Positions 1 to 7,250 of a stretch of 18,884 bases of DNA are shown here, one piece after another. Each line of letters starts with the position of its first letter. Position 1 is the first letter of the stretch. Source of the stretch: Spirochaetaceae bacterium (GTDB taxonomy: Bacteria > Spirochaetota > Spirochaetia > Treponematales > Breznakiellaceae); the NCBI GenBank assembly GCA_031283025.1, contig JAITCP010000078.1, positions 1-18,884 on the forward strand, in the 5' to 3' direction. A program made the position numbers and the translations under genes. Under the pieces are notes generated by a model, which saw nothing but the letters and a program-made list of their open reading frames with translations, made no database searches and was not told the DNA's origin.

Positions 1-846
1 AATATTTATTCCGTAGACAAAGAGGATGTTTTTAAGAACCTTTCGCTGCTGCTGGATTCGGCCATGAAAATTGCAGGGATAGAAAAACAAAACCTTGCAG
101 CGGGATGTTTTGGCAGCGCAGGACTGGGCAGGGAAGAGGAGCAGAAACTTTTCCGGGAATTTTTTGATATGCTTCTGGGGCCGGAATTTCCGGTCAAACT
201 CTGTACCGATGGGGAGATTCTTCTCTGTGGGGGTCTTGAGAACCTTGAAGGTTACTGCCTTATCGCGGGAACAGGATCGATAGCGCTGGGAAGATCCTTG
301 GCGGGTGTTTTGGTACGTTCCGGCGGACACGGCTATATGTTGGGGGATGAAGGGTCAGCCGCATGGATCGGAAAAACCGCCATTGCCCGGATACTAAGGA
401 GTCTGGAAAAGCGGGACATTCCCACAGATATGTCTGCCGCTATTCTCGAAACAGCCGGCCTAGCCCAATACGGCGATCTTATCCGGTATGTGCACCATGA
501 CGCGGATAAAGTAAAAGTTGCTGCCCTGGCCCCGGCAGTTACCGCCGCCGCCCGGAAGGGAGACCCCCTTGCCCTGGACATACTCCGTACCGGCGCTGAG
601 GAACTGGCCCTGCTGGTCAAAAGCGTATTATTCCAGTCCCCCATGATACAGCGCCGTGAGCTGGTAATAGCCGGAGGCGTCATGGAACATGATGAGATAG
701 TTACTGAAAAGCTCAAGGAAATTCTGGCCGGGGAGTTTCCCGATCTTATTATTACCCCTCCCAAAAGCCCCGCCCTAAAAGGGGCCTGTATGCTCGCCGT
801 TGGCTACGGAACTGTCAGCGCTTCGCTTGGGGTTCAGGTTCCGTAA
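1..846 (+). CDS. BadF/BadG/BcrA/BcrD-type sugar-kinase-like ATPase (5' truncated by window)
   Basis: The reading frame is open from base 1, so the gene begins upstream. The first internal ATG (base 64) lies mid-domain and should not be taken as the start. The family belongs to the ASKHA fold (ATPase/N-acetylglucosamine kinase) and normally has about 300 residues; 281 codons are present, so only a short N-terminal part, probably with the first phosphate-binding loop, is missing. Visible hallmarks are GTGSIALGR (near bases 265-294), GGHGYMLGDEGSAAWIG (near 320-372), AGGVMEHDE (near 670) and a C-terminal PKSPALKGACMLA segment typical of the second half of the ATPase fold. Likely role (inference): cytosolic ATP-dependent phosphorylation of an amino sugar such as GlcNAc. 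The activator ATPases of 2-hydroxyacyl-CoA dehydratases share the fold, but no Fe-S cysteine motif of that branch is seen. It converges on the neighbouring dehydrogenase gene, with 24 bp between the stop codons. Confidence 0.8.
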   Translation, partial: NIYSVDKEDVFKNLSLLLDSAMKIAGIEKQNLAAGCFGSAGLGREEEQKLFREFFDMLLGPEFPVKLCTDGEILLCGGLENLEGYCLIAGTGSIALGRSLAGVLVRSGGHGYMLGDEGSAAWIGKTAIARILRSLEKRDIPTDMSAAILETAGLAQYGDLIRYVHHDADKVKVAALAPAVTAAARKGDPLALDILRTGAEELALLVKSVLFQSPMIQRRELVIAGGVMEHDEIVTEKLKEILAGEFPDLIITPPKSPALKGACMLAVGYGTVSASLGVQVP

Positions 847-870
847 AAACTGTCAGTTACAACCGTAACG

Positions 871-2283
871 TCATGTGAAAATTTTGCCGGGATTCATGAT
901 GTTATTCGGATCAAGAGCCTTTTTGATCGCCTGCATCATCCTGAGTTCCGCCGGATCGATAAGCTCTTTCAGGTATTCCCGGCGCTTGATGCCGATGCCG
1001 TGTTCACCGGAAATTTTGCCACCCATCTTGTTCGTAACCTGATACAGTTCCCACAGGCAGTCTGCCTCGTTCTTCTTCCAGTCTTCCATTGACATGGAGG
1101 GGTCTTTTACCAGCGTGGCGTGGAGGTTGCCGTCCCCCGCATGCCCGTAGCAGGGAATTTCCATATTGTACTTCTTTCCTATCCGTTCCAGTTCCGGAAT
1201 AATTTCGGGGATTCGGGAAACGGGTACTACAATGTCTTCCAGGCTCTGTATGGGGCTTATGACCTTCCATGCTTCGGCTACATTACGCCTCACGTTCCAA
1301 ATGCGCTCAATATTGTTCTTGTCCTCAGCCACATACACCTCAAGGGCCCCGTGTTTCTTGCAGAGTTTCCCGGTCTCAATAAGGTCCATTTCAATCCGGA
1401 TGCCGTTGTTACCATCCAATTCGATGAGCAGCATGGCTCCGCAGTTCTCATAGGGCAGCGTCTCGTTCAGGTACTTGCAGCTTGCAATACAGGATTTCTG
1501 ATCCATGAACTCAATACTAGTGGGGGTTACGCCATGGGTCAGGATCACCGGCACCACGTCAATGGCTTCTTTGGGAGTTCTGAACAAGGCGAGAATATCC
1601 GATCTGGCTCCCGGATAAGCGATGAGTTTGACAATAGCCTTGGTAACAATGCCAAGGGTGCCCTCGGAACCGATTATCAGTGACTTGAGATCGTAACCCG
1701 AAACATCCTTGAAGACCTTCCCGCCCAGCCTGACAACTTCCCCTTCGGGGGTTACGAGTTCCATGCCGAGGATATAGCGTCCCGTAACGCCGTATTTAAC
1801 CGCCTTACCGCCCCCCGCATTCTCGGCAATGTTGCCGCCGATGACGCAGGTTTGGAGGCTCATAGGATACCCCGCAAAAAACAGCCCCTCATCCTGCACG
1901 ATGGTTGCAAGATCGTTGGTAACGATTCCGGCCTCAACCACCGCAACCATGTTCTCCTTGTCCAGTTCCAGCAGCTTGTTCATCTTTTCCAGGGAAATGA
2001 CAATGCCGCCAAACCAGGGAATTGCGCCGCCTGAAAGCCCGGAGCCGGCCCCCCTGGGTGTAATGGGGATACGTTCCTTATTGGCGAGTTTTACTATTTG
2101 CGCTACTTGTTCCGTGCTGTCCGGCAGGACAACAACTTCCGGGCTGCGTCCGTACTCAGCCGCGTCGGTTTCATCGTGGGAATAGGCCTCTGTTTTCTCC
2201 TCATCCGTAAAGACACTGCCCTTGCCGCAAATATCCCGCAGAGCTTCCGTTATCGTTTGAGTTACTTTGTTATAAGCTGGCAT
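871..2283 (-). CDS. FAD-linked 2-hydroxyacid (D-lactate/glycolate-type) dehydrogenase, Etf-associated
   Basis: A 470-aa protein of the GlcD/LctD flavoprotein family. Residues about 50-225 form the PCMH-type FAD-binding domain, with the PRGAGSGLSGG loop at 77-86 and IGGNIAENAGG downstream. The C-terminal FAD-oxidase domain carries GHAGDGNLH (380-388) and GEHGIG (426-431), the substrate/FAD-site signatures of this family, and ends ALDPNNIMNPGKIF. It probably oxidises a 2-hydroxy acid such as lactate and passes electrons to the EtfAB encoded just upstream. The start ATG overlaps the etfA stop by one base (TAATG), implying translational coupling, and is preceded by AGGAGGG. In Acetobacterium the same order (EtfB, EtfA, dehydrogenase) encodes a lactate dehydrogenase that drives NAD+ reduction at the expense of ferredoxin. 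Substrate specificity cannot be read from sequence; glycolate or another 2-hydroxy acid is possible. Confidence 0.85.
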   Translation of the reverse strand: MPAYNKVTQTITEALRDICGKGSVFTDEEKTEAYSHDETDAAEYGRSPEVVVLPDSTEQVAQIVKLANKERIPITPRGAGSGLSGGAIPWFGGIVISLEKMNKLLELDKENMVAVVEAGIVTNDLATIVQDEGLFFAGYPMSLQTCVIGGNIAENAGGGKAVKYGVTGRYILGMELVTPEGEVVRLGGKVFKDVSGYDLKSLIIGSEGTLGIVTKAIVKLIAYPGARSDILALFRTPKEAIDVVPVILTHGVTPTSIEFMDQKSCIASCKYLNETLPYENCGAMLLIELDGNNGIRIEMDLIETGKLCKKHGALEVYVAEDKNNIERIWNVRRNVAEAWKVISPIQSLEDIVVPVSRIPEIIPELERIGKKYNMEIPCYGHAGDGNLHATLVKDPSMSMEDWKKNEADCLWELYQVTNKMGGKISGEHGIGIKRREYLKELIDPAELRMMQAIKKALDPNNIMNPGKIFT

Positions 2284-3308
2284 TACTTCCCTCCTAAACG
2301 GGCTTCAAGCCGTTTTTGAAGTTCAGGGATCACTTGAAACACATCACCTACGATGGCAAGATCGGCCAGTTTATGCAGGTTCGCATCGGGATCGATGTTG
2401 ATTGAAACAATGGTTTCACTGGTTTTAATACCCGCCAGGTGCTGGATCGCCCCGGAGATACCCGCCGCGATATACACTTTGGGAGACACTGTCTTGCCGG
2501 AAAGCCCAATCTGGTGGGGATAGGAAACCCAAGCCCTGTCCACCGCATCACGGGAAGCGCCTACCGCGGCGGCGCCGTTTATGGCATTCAGGGTTCCGGC
2601 AAGTTTATGGATAAGCGCGAAATTCTCCCCTTTCTTCAGGCCCCTGCCGCCGGCGACAATAACATCCGCCTCTTCCAGTTGAGCGCCGCCTGATTCTTCC
2701 CGCCTTAAACCCATCACTTCCACCCCTTTGCCTGACAAGGTCGGATCATAGGGAATAAGCCTGATTTCCCCTTTCCGGCTGTCATCGAACGGAAGCGGCC
2801 TGGAGGACTTGGGCCTGACCGTAGCGAGTTGGGGCCGGTGATCCGGGGTCTTAATCGTGGCCATAATGTTACCGCCGATAGCGGGTCTGGTTTGCAGCAG
2901 GTTTCCCGTACCTTCTTCAATATCAAGTTCTGTGCAGTCCGCAGTAAGGCCCGTGTGTACCTTTATTGCCGTGTACGGCATAAGGGTTCTGCCGGAACTC
3001 GTAGCCGCCGCAAGCAGGATAGCAGGCTTATAATCCCTGATGAGCTTTTCGAGGACCTGTGCGTAGGTTTCACAGACAAAGCAGGCAAGTTTCGGGTCCT
3101 GCACGGCGTACACCGCATCGGCGCCCTGTTTGATTAGCCGTTCCATATCTGCGCCGCTCACTGCGTGGCCGATAAGAATTGAAACCAGGGAAGTTCCCAG
3201 CTTGTCCGCCAGCTTTCGTCCCCGTGCCAGAAGTTCAAAGGAAACCCCTTTGAGTTTGCCCTCAAACTGTTCCGCCATTACCCATACCGCGTTTGCCGCA
3301 TCGCTCAT
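2283..3308 (-). CDS. etfA: Electron transfer flavoprotein alpha subunit
   Basis: A 341-aa EtfA. The C-terminal FAD-binding domain is clear: VAGGRGLKKGENF at 218-230, GLSGKTVSPKVYIAAGISGA at 268-287, and the closing INIDPDANLHKLADLAIVGD segment at 304-322. The N-terminal alpha/beta domain pairs with EtfB. The length is that of a plain EtfA: no N-terminal ferredoxin-like extension or [4Fe-4S] cysteine cluster is present, unlike the long LctC of Acetobacterium woodii (from memory about 418 aa). Its start overlaps the etfB stop by four bases (ATGA) and follows AAGGAG, consistent with coupled translation. It should form a cytosolic heterodimer with EtfB and take or give electrons at the dehydrogenase encoded downstream. 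Confidence 0.93.
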   Translation of the reverse strand: MSDAANAVWVMAEQFEGKLKGVSFELLARGRKLADKLGTSLVSILIGHAVSGADMERLIKQGADAVYAVQDPKLACFVCETYAQVLEKLIRDYKPAILLAAATSSGRTLMPYTAIKVHTGLTADCTELDIEEGTGNLLQTRPAIGGNIMATIKTPDHRPQLATVRPKSSRPLPFDDSRKGEIRLIPYDPTLSGKGVEVMGLRREESGGAQLEEADVIVAGGRGLKKGENFALIHKLAGTLNAINGAAAVGASRDAVDRAWVSYPHQIGLSGKTVSPKVYIAAGISGAIQHLAGIKTSETIVSINIDPDANLHKLADLAIVGDVFQVIPELQKRLEARLGGK

Positions 3309-4105
3309 GTCAGTACTCCTTTTGTTTCAAGCAAATCGATAATAGCGTCAATCGCCTCGTTCAGAGAAATGTCATCGGTAACGGTTATGCTCCTGCCGCT
3401 GCGGGTAATTTTCGGCGTATTGATGCTGACAACCCTGGTAGGGGAGCCTTTCAGCCCCAGGTATTCGGGTTTCAGGTCCATACTCTCCGCAGAATAAACG
3501 GGATAATCCAGTTCCATGGACCTGATTTTCCCGTCCAGAGTGGGAAGCCGGGGTGATGCCGCTTCTTTTACGACAGAGATGAGGCAGGGTAGAGGCACGG
3601 AAAGTGCTTGGTAGCCCTCTTCAATCAGCCGTTCTACCAGAATTCGCTTGTCTTTTATCCCGCAGATCCTGGCTACATAGCTTGCCAGGGGCAGATCAAG
3701 CCAGGCGGCAATACCGGGACCGACCTGAGCTGTGTCGCCGTCGGTGGCGCGTTCGCCGGTTACGATAATGTCAAAATCGCCGATAGCGCGGATGGCTTGC
3801 GCCAGAGTGTAGGAAGTTGCGTGAGTATCGGAACCGCCGAATTTTTTGTCTGATACCAATACCGCGTCGTCGCATCCCATAGCAACCGCTTCTTTTAACA
3901 CCCGCATCGCCTGAGGCGGCCCCATGGAGAGGGCGGTTACAGTTCCCCCATGCTGTTCTTTAATACGCAGAGCGGTTTCCAGGGCATAGAGATCCAGCGG
4001 GTTTACCACAGTTTCAATCCCTGTCCGTATGACCGTACCGGTAGTTTGGTCCATTTTTACGTTACTGCTCTCCGGTACTTGTTTGATTGGTACAATAATT
4101 TTCAT
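3305..4105 (-). CDS. etfB: Electron transfer flavoprotein beta subunit
   Basis: A 266-aa EtfB with the canonical N-terminus MKIIVPIKQVPES. It contains GERATDGDTAQVGP at 117-130; the GDTAQVGP form of this loop is, from memory, characteristic of Etfs in flavin-based bifurcating complexes (Bcd, CarCDE, Lct types) rather than of respiratory mitochondrial-type Etfs. The start is unusual. The ATG lies 14 nt after the 3' end of the tRNA-Gly gene, and the intervening bases (TTTTTATCCCACA region) contain no Shine-Dalgarno sequence. The start is nonetheless secure because it gives the exact family N-terminus. It is the first gene of the etfB-etfA-dehydrogenase operon and overlaps etfA by four bases. 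Confidence 0.93.
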   Translation of the reverse strand: MKIIVPIKQVPESSNVKMDQTTGTVIRTGIETVVNPLDLYALETALRIKEQHGGTVTALSMGPPQAMRVLKEAVAMGCDDAVLVSDKKFGGSDTHATSYTLAQAIRAIGDFDIIVTGERATDGDTAQVGPGIAAWLDLPLASYVARICGIKDKRILVERLIEEGYQALSVPLPCLISVVKEAASPRLPTLDGKIRSMELDYPVYSAESMDLKPEYLGLKGSPTRVVSINTPKITRSGRSITVTDDISLNEAIDAIIDLLETKGVLT

Positions 4106-4118
4106 TGTGGGATAAAAA

Positions 4119-4190
4119 AGCGGGAAACGGGAGTCGGACCCGCGACATCGACCTTGGCAAGGTCGCGCTCTACCACTGAGCTATTCCCGC
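4119..4190 (-). tRNA. tRNA-Gly(GCC)
   Basis: Cloverleaf read by eye on the minus strand: acceptor GCGGGAA/TTCCCGC, D arm GCTC/GAGC, anticodon stem CGACC/GGTCG with loop TTGCCAA (anticodon GCC), T stem GCGGG/CCCGT, discriminator T73. CCA is not encoded. The T loop reads TCCGACT, so position 55, almost always T (pseudouridine), is C. The 3' end is 14 nt from the etfB start. Confidence 0.93.
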
Positions 4191-4201
4191 AATCTAAAGC
4201 C

Positions 4202-4225
4202 AAAAAACACCGCCATCCGTGGCGG
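4202..4225 (-). terminator. Intrinsic terminator between tRNA-Lys and tRNA-Gly
   Basis: On the minus strand CCGCCA-CGGA-TGGCGG forms a perfect 6-bp GC-rich stem with a 4-nt loop, followed by TG and six T residues. It would stop or attenuate transcription coming from the His-Arg-Lys tRNA genes 11 bp before tRNA-Gly and the etf operon. No separate strong promoter can be seen between it and tRNA-Gly, so partial read-through or a weak promoter is implied. Confidence 0.7.
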
Positions 4226-4235
4226 CTAAAACAGT

Positions 4236-4422
4236 TCTGAGCCGCGAAGGGATCGCCTTCCGTTCGCAAACGTCCTGTTTGCTCATTCCAGGCCGGGGTT
4301 CAACCCTTTCGGCACCATCCCTGGTGCCTTTTCCTCCCTTAGGTTGGTGGGCTGAACCCTTCGATCCCTTCGCGCATTTACCATAAAAGGTTCAACCTAT
4401 TCTCTGAGCCGCGAAGGGATCG
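4236..4422. repeat. Palindrome-rich insert with copies of the tRNA-Lys 3' end
   Basis: A 20-bp direct repeat, identical at 4236-4255 and 4403-4422, matches the 3' end (T arm and acceptor) of tRNA-Lys; the second copy lies inside the tRNA gene. A third copy in inverted orientation (15 bp shared with the tRNA) is at 4360-4374. The first and third copies form a perfect 13-bp inverted repeat (4243-4255 with 4362-4374) enclosing about 106 bp. That interior has hairpins GCAAAC-GTCCT-GTTTGC (4266-4282) and GGCACCA-TCCC-TGGTGCC (4311-4328), plus three GGTTCAACC-like palindromes (near 4298, 4351 and 4389). It could be an attachment-site scar, a small palindromic mobile element, or a decayed tRNA duplication. 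There is no coding potential. Confidence 0.75.
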
Positions 4423-4477
4423 AACCTTCGACCCGCAGATTAAGAGTCTGCTGCTCTACCAGCTGAGCTAGCGGCCC
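4405..4477 (-). tRNA. tRNA-Lys(CTT)
   Basis: Minus-strand cloverleaf: acceptor GGGCCGC/GCGGCTC (one G-T pair), D arm GCTC/GAGC, anticodon stem GCAGA/TCTGC with loop CTCTTAA (anticodon CTT), T stem GAAGG/CCTTC with a normal TTCGATC loop, discriminator A. CCA is not encoded. Its 3' end is the parent sequence of the repeats just downstream. Confidence 0.96.
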
Positions 4478-4550
4478 TGGGATAAGAAGTGTATACCATT
4501 GGATGTACCACGCTTCTACTCAGCCGCTTACCCCCTGGACATTTACTGTC

Positions 4551-4624
4551 TGCGTTCGACAGGACTCGAACCTGCGGCCTACGGATTCGAAGTCCGTCGC
4601 TCTATCCAGCTGAGCTACGAACGC
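4551..4624 (-). tRNA. tRNA-Arg(TCG)
   Basis: Minus-strand cloverleaf: acceptor GCGTTCG/CGAACGC, D arm GCTC/GAGC, anticodon stem ACGGA/TCCGT with loop CTTCGAA (anticodon TCG), T stem GCAGG/CCTGT with TTCGAGT loop, discriminator A. CCA is not encoded. Confidence 0.96.
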
Positions 4625-4650
4625 TTACGGCGGATACTGCTCAAAGATTG

Positions 4651-4723
4651 GGTGGATGACGGGGTTCGAACCCGCGACAACCAGATCCACAATCTGGGGC
4701 TCTACCGCTGAACTACATCCACC
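4651..4723 (-). tRNA. tRNA-His(GTG)
   Basis: Minus-strand cloverleaf: acceptor GTGGATG/CATCCAC with the encoded extra G at position -1 opposite C73, the identity element for HisRS. The anticodon loop is TTGTGGA (anticodon GTG), and the T arm GCGGG-TTCGAAC-CCCGT is normal. CCA is not encoded. It is the first gene of the four-tRNA group, next to the promoter. Confidence 0.96.
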
Positions 4724-4732
4724 GTGAACAAG

Positions 4733-4764
4733 ATTATATTCCCCCAAAGAAAAAAAAAAGTCAA
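4733..4764 (-). promoter_or_regulatory. Sigma-70-type promoter for the tRNA cluster
   Basis: On the minus strand TTGACT (4764-4759) is followed by a T-rich spacer and AATATAAT (-10 TATAAT at 4738-4733). The spacer is 20 bp to TATAAT or 18 bp to AATATA. The -10 lies about 10 bp upstream of tRNA-His, as expected for a stable-RNA promoter. It diverges from flgN. Confidence 0.65.
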
Positions 4765-4784
4765 GCCTGGGTGATAGAATTTCA

Positions 4785-4812
4785 TAAATTTAGTTGTTTT
4801 TTTTACCGATGA
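4785..4812 (+). promoter_or_regulatory. Candidate sigma-28 (FliA-type) promoter for flgN-flgK-flgL
   Basis: TAAATTTA, 12 nt, ACCGATGA. This resembles the flagellar sigma-28 consensus TAAAGTTT / GCCGATAA and has exactly the same spacing as the much better match upstream of the first flagellin (18843-18870). The -10 half matches 6 of 8. It lies 20 bp upstream of the flgN ATG. Confidence 0.45.
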
Positions 4813-4832
4813 TCAGAAAGGAGGCATAATTT

Positions 4833-5315
4833 ATGGAAAATATGCAGGTTTTTTCGCTGATTTTAGCCAAAGAAATCGAGATTTTGGAGAAAATCCCCCC
4901 CCTCCAGGGGATGATTCGTAGCGCGGTGATCAAGCGTGAATGGACCGATTACGAGGCTCTTACGGAAACAGTCAACGAACTGGGGGAGAGCTTTGAAACG
5001 CTTGATGCGGAGCGGGAAGCGGTTTTTAAGGCTGTCGGCGGGGACAAAGAGCCGGAATCGTTCTATGCCTGGGCCGCGACGCTGCCTTCACGTGAACGGG
5101 AAGAAATCGCCGCATTGTACCGCAGGCTCAAGCTGGCAGCGCTACATATCAGGATAGCAAACGACACCCTGATGGAATACTTGCGGGAAGTAAAATCCGC
5201 CGTGGCGGGTGTTTTGGAACGGGCATATCCGGACAGGCGGGGAAAAATGTATTCCCGCAAAGGCACTGAACGTGAAGCGGATATGCGGAGCGTTATGGTA
5301 AACCATACCTTTTAA
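4833..5315 (+). CDS. flgN: FlgN-like flagellar export chaperone
   Basis: A 160-aa, mostly helical, charged protein beginning MENMQVFSLILAKEIEILEK. FlgN proteins bind the C-terminal helices of the hook-filament junction proteins FlgK and FlgL in the cytosol and deliver them to the flagellar export gate. Evidence is the size, predicted all-helical composition, position directly before flgK and flgL, and a C-terminal YSRKGTEREADM segment resembling the Y..G....A motif common in FlgN tails. Sequence conservation of this family is poor, so the assignment rests partly on context. The start is preceded by AAAGGAGG with good spacing. The stop TAA overlaps the flgK Shine-Dalgarno sequence; the flgK start is 9 nt downstream. 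Confidence 0.75.
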   Translation: MENMQVFSLILAKEIEILEKIPPLQGMIRSAVIKREWTDYEALTETVNELGESFETLDAEREAVFKAVGGDKEPESFYAWAATLPSREREEIAALYRRLKLAALHIRIANDTLMEYLREVKSAVAGVLERAYPDRRGKMYSRKGTEREADMRSVMVNHTF

Positions 5316-5324
5316 GGAGACCTT

Positions 5325-7202
5325 ATGACTTCTACCTTTCAGGGATTAGAAATCGGCAAGCGCGCCGTTGCCGCCCACCAGCAGGCGTTGAATACCACTG
5401 AACACAATCTGGCAAACATGAATACAGAGGGCTATTCCCGGCAGCGGGTGGAGTTTTCCGCTTTTGAACCTATTTACATTCCGGGTCTGGAACGGGAAGA
5501 AACCCCCGGCCAGATAGGGCAGGGCGTTATAGTCCAGCGCATAGGGCGGCTCCGGGATGAACTCCTCGATCAACAGATTATAGCCCATGCCTCTACGGAA
5601 GGGTATTGGGACGCCCGTGATCCCTACATAAGGCAGATGGAGCAGATTTACCACGAGGTAGGGGATACTTCAATCCGCGGGCGGCTGGATCAATTCTGGA
5701 ACGGCTGGCAGGAACTGTCCAATTTTCCCGCCGATATTCCCCCCCGGACAGCGTTGGCGGAACGGGGTAAAACCCTTGTAGACGCAATACAAAAGAACTT
5801 TAAGTCCCTCAAGGGCCTTCAGGACATGGCCGAACAGGACATACGGCTCACCACAAACCGGGTTAATAATCTTACCGGGCAAATAGCCGGCCTTAACAAG
5901 GAAATCCAGCGCATACAGGCCCAGGGGGATAATCCCAATGATCTTATGGACAGGCGGGACCTGCTGACCGATCAGCTTTCTTCATTGATCGACATTACCG
6001 TGGATCGCCGTGATCCGGACGAATTTATGATTCATACCGCGGGCATGATCCTTGTCCAGGGGGGCGTAAACAGGGAATTCACCCTGCGCCCTACTTTGGG
6101 GGAAGAAGGTTATTCCCAGATTTATTGGAAAGACACCACGCAGGAAGTGCATTTTAGGGACGGAAGACTGGCGGCCCTTATAGAATTGAGGGATGTAACC
6201 ATACAGGATGAAATTCGTTCCCTTGACAACTTTACCATGAATTTTATGGATTTGGTAAACGAAGTCCACCGGCAAGCCTATGATCTTACCGGCGGAACAG
6301 GAAACGATTTCTTTGTTGAGCGGCCCTATGTGACCAACGTAAACGGCAATTATGACCGCAGCGGCGACGGCGTCTTTGATTCAAGCTATATTTTCAGGAT
6401 CAACGGAACCAACGCCCTCGAGCTTAATGCCCAGACCGGTTTGGAAGGGGTAATTACCCTCTCAGGGCCGGACGGCAATGTGGAAGTCCGTTACTTTCCA
6501 ACAGATACCGTAGCGGACATTATCAACCGGATCAACAGCTCCGGCGCGGAAGTGGCGGCCCGGCTTAACCGGGAAGGGATGCTCCAGTTAAAGGGAACCC
6601 CTGCGGAAGGCTGGGAAAATCCCGATTTTGTCATCCGCCATGTGGAAGATTCCGGTTATTTTCTGGAAGGCTATGCAGGGCTTCTTAACGCGCGGGGCCC
6701 GGACGGGGCCTTTGACTGGGGCGGCCCCGACGCGGTAACCGCCCTCCGCGGCGGAAGTAACGATTACGCGGCCGCTCCTATAGCCCATCCTTCCGGCTGG
6801 ATAGAAATAAACCCCCTTATACTGCGGGACGTAACCAACATTGCCGCGGGGTTCGGTGAAAATGGCCGCTCCGCAAATCCGGGCAACGGAGAAGCGGCCA
6901 TTGCCATTTCCGCGCTGCGCCACAACCGGGTAATGGTGGGCAAAAACATGACCTTTGACGAATACTTTGCCGACACCGTAGGCAGGGTAGGGGCAATGGG
7001 GGAACGGAGCGGCAGCCTAAGAGAAACCAATAACATAACCATGAAGGAACTCAAGGAACAACGCCAGTCCGTGGCAGGGGTGAACATCAATGAGGAATTG
7101 GCGGATATGCTCCGGTACCAGCACGGCTTTAACGCGGCGAGCCGTTTTATCACAACGATCAACGCAATGCTTGATACGATCATCAACAGAATGGGAGTCT
7201 AG
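5325..7202 (+). CDS. flgK: Flagellar hook-filament junction protein FlgK (HAP1)
   Basis: A 625-aa FlgK. The N-terminal D0/D1 region carries the class signature (ALNTTEHNLANMNTEGYSRQ), and the C-terminal D0 helix region (about 585-625) has SVAGVNINEELADMLRYQ and ends INAMLDTIINRMGV. Residues about 372-425 (PTDTVADIINRINSSG) look like a flagellin hook-IN motif. It is longer than the E. coli protein (from memory about 547 aa), the extra being in the variable middle. It forms the first junction ring between hook and filament, in the periplasm of a spirochaete. The Shine-Dalgarno sequence AAGGAG sits in a small inverted repeat AAGG-AGA-CCTT (5314-5324) that abuts the ATG. flgL follows after 48 nt. 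Confidence 0.96.
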   Translation: MTSTFQGLEIGKRAVAAHQQALNTTEHNLANMNTEGYSRQRVEFSAFEPIYIPGLEREETPGQIGQGVIVQRIGRLRDELLDQQIIAHASTEGYWDARDPYIRQMEQIYHEVGDTSIRGRLDQFWNGWQELSNFPADIPPRTALAERGKTLVDAIQKNFKSLKGLQDMAEQDIRLTTNRVNNLTGQIAGLNKEIQRIQAQGDNPNDLMDRRDLLTDQLSSLIDITVDRRDPDEFMIHTAGMILVQGGVNREFTLRPTLGEEGYSQIYWKDTTQEVHFRDGRLAALIELRDVTIQDEIRSLDNFTMNFMDLVNEVHRQAYDLTGGTGNDFFVERPYVTNVNGNYDRSGDGVFDSSYIFRINGTNALELNAQTGLEGVITLSGPDGNVEVRYFPTDTVADIINRINSSGAEVAARLNREGMLQLKGTPAEGWENPDFVIRHVEDSGYFLEGYAGLLNARGPDGAFDWGGPDAVTALRGGSNDYAAAPIAHPSGWIEINPLILRDVTNIAAGFGENGRSANPGNGEAAIAISALRHNRVMVGKNMTFDEYFADTVGRVGAMGERSGSLRETNNITMKELKEQRQSVAGVNINEELADMLRYQHGFNAASRFITTINAMLDTIINRMGV

Positions 7203-7250
7203 TAAAATGTTCAGGCGATATAGGGAAATTATAAACAGGAGATTGTAACC

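Noticed and set aside
3168..3175. Perfect sigma-28 -10 octamer GCCGATAA on the plus strand
   Set aside because: It is inside etfA on the opposite strand and has no TAAA-type -35 at the right distance.
4311..4332. Plus-strand terminator GGCACCA-TCCC-TGGTGCC with TTTT
   Set aside because: No plus-strand gene precedes it; it is better explained as an internal palindrome of the tRNA-Lys-linked insert.
4202..4404. T-box or other tRNA-sensing riboswitch upstream of etfB
   Set aside because: A terminator is present, but no T-box consensus or specifier loop is visible, and tRNA-Gly lies between it and the coding genes.
4191..4404. Integron attC-like site or CRISPR repeats in the palindromic tRNA region
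   Set aside because: No properly placed core and inverse-core sites, no integrase, and no regularly spaced repeats.
3950..4711. Plus-strand open frames across the tRNA region
   Set aside because: They translate antisense tRNA sequence, giving motifs often mis-annotated as hypothetical proteins next to tRNA genes.
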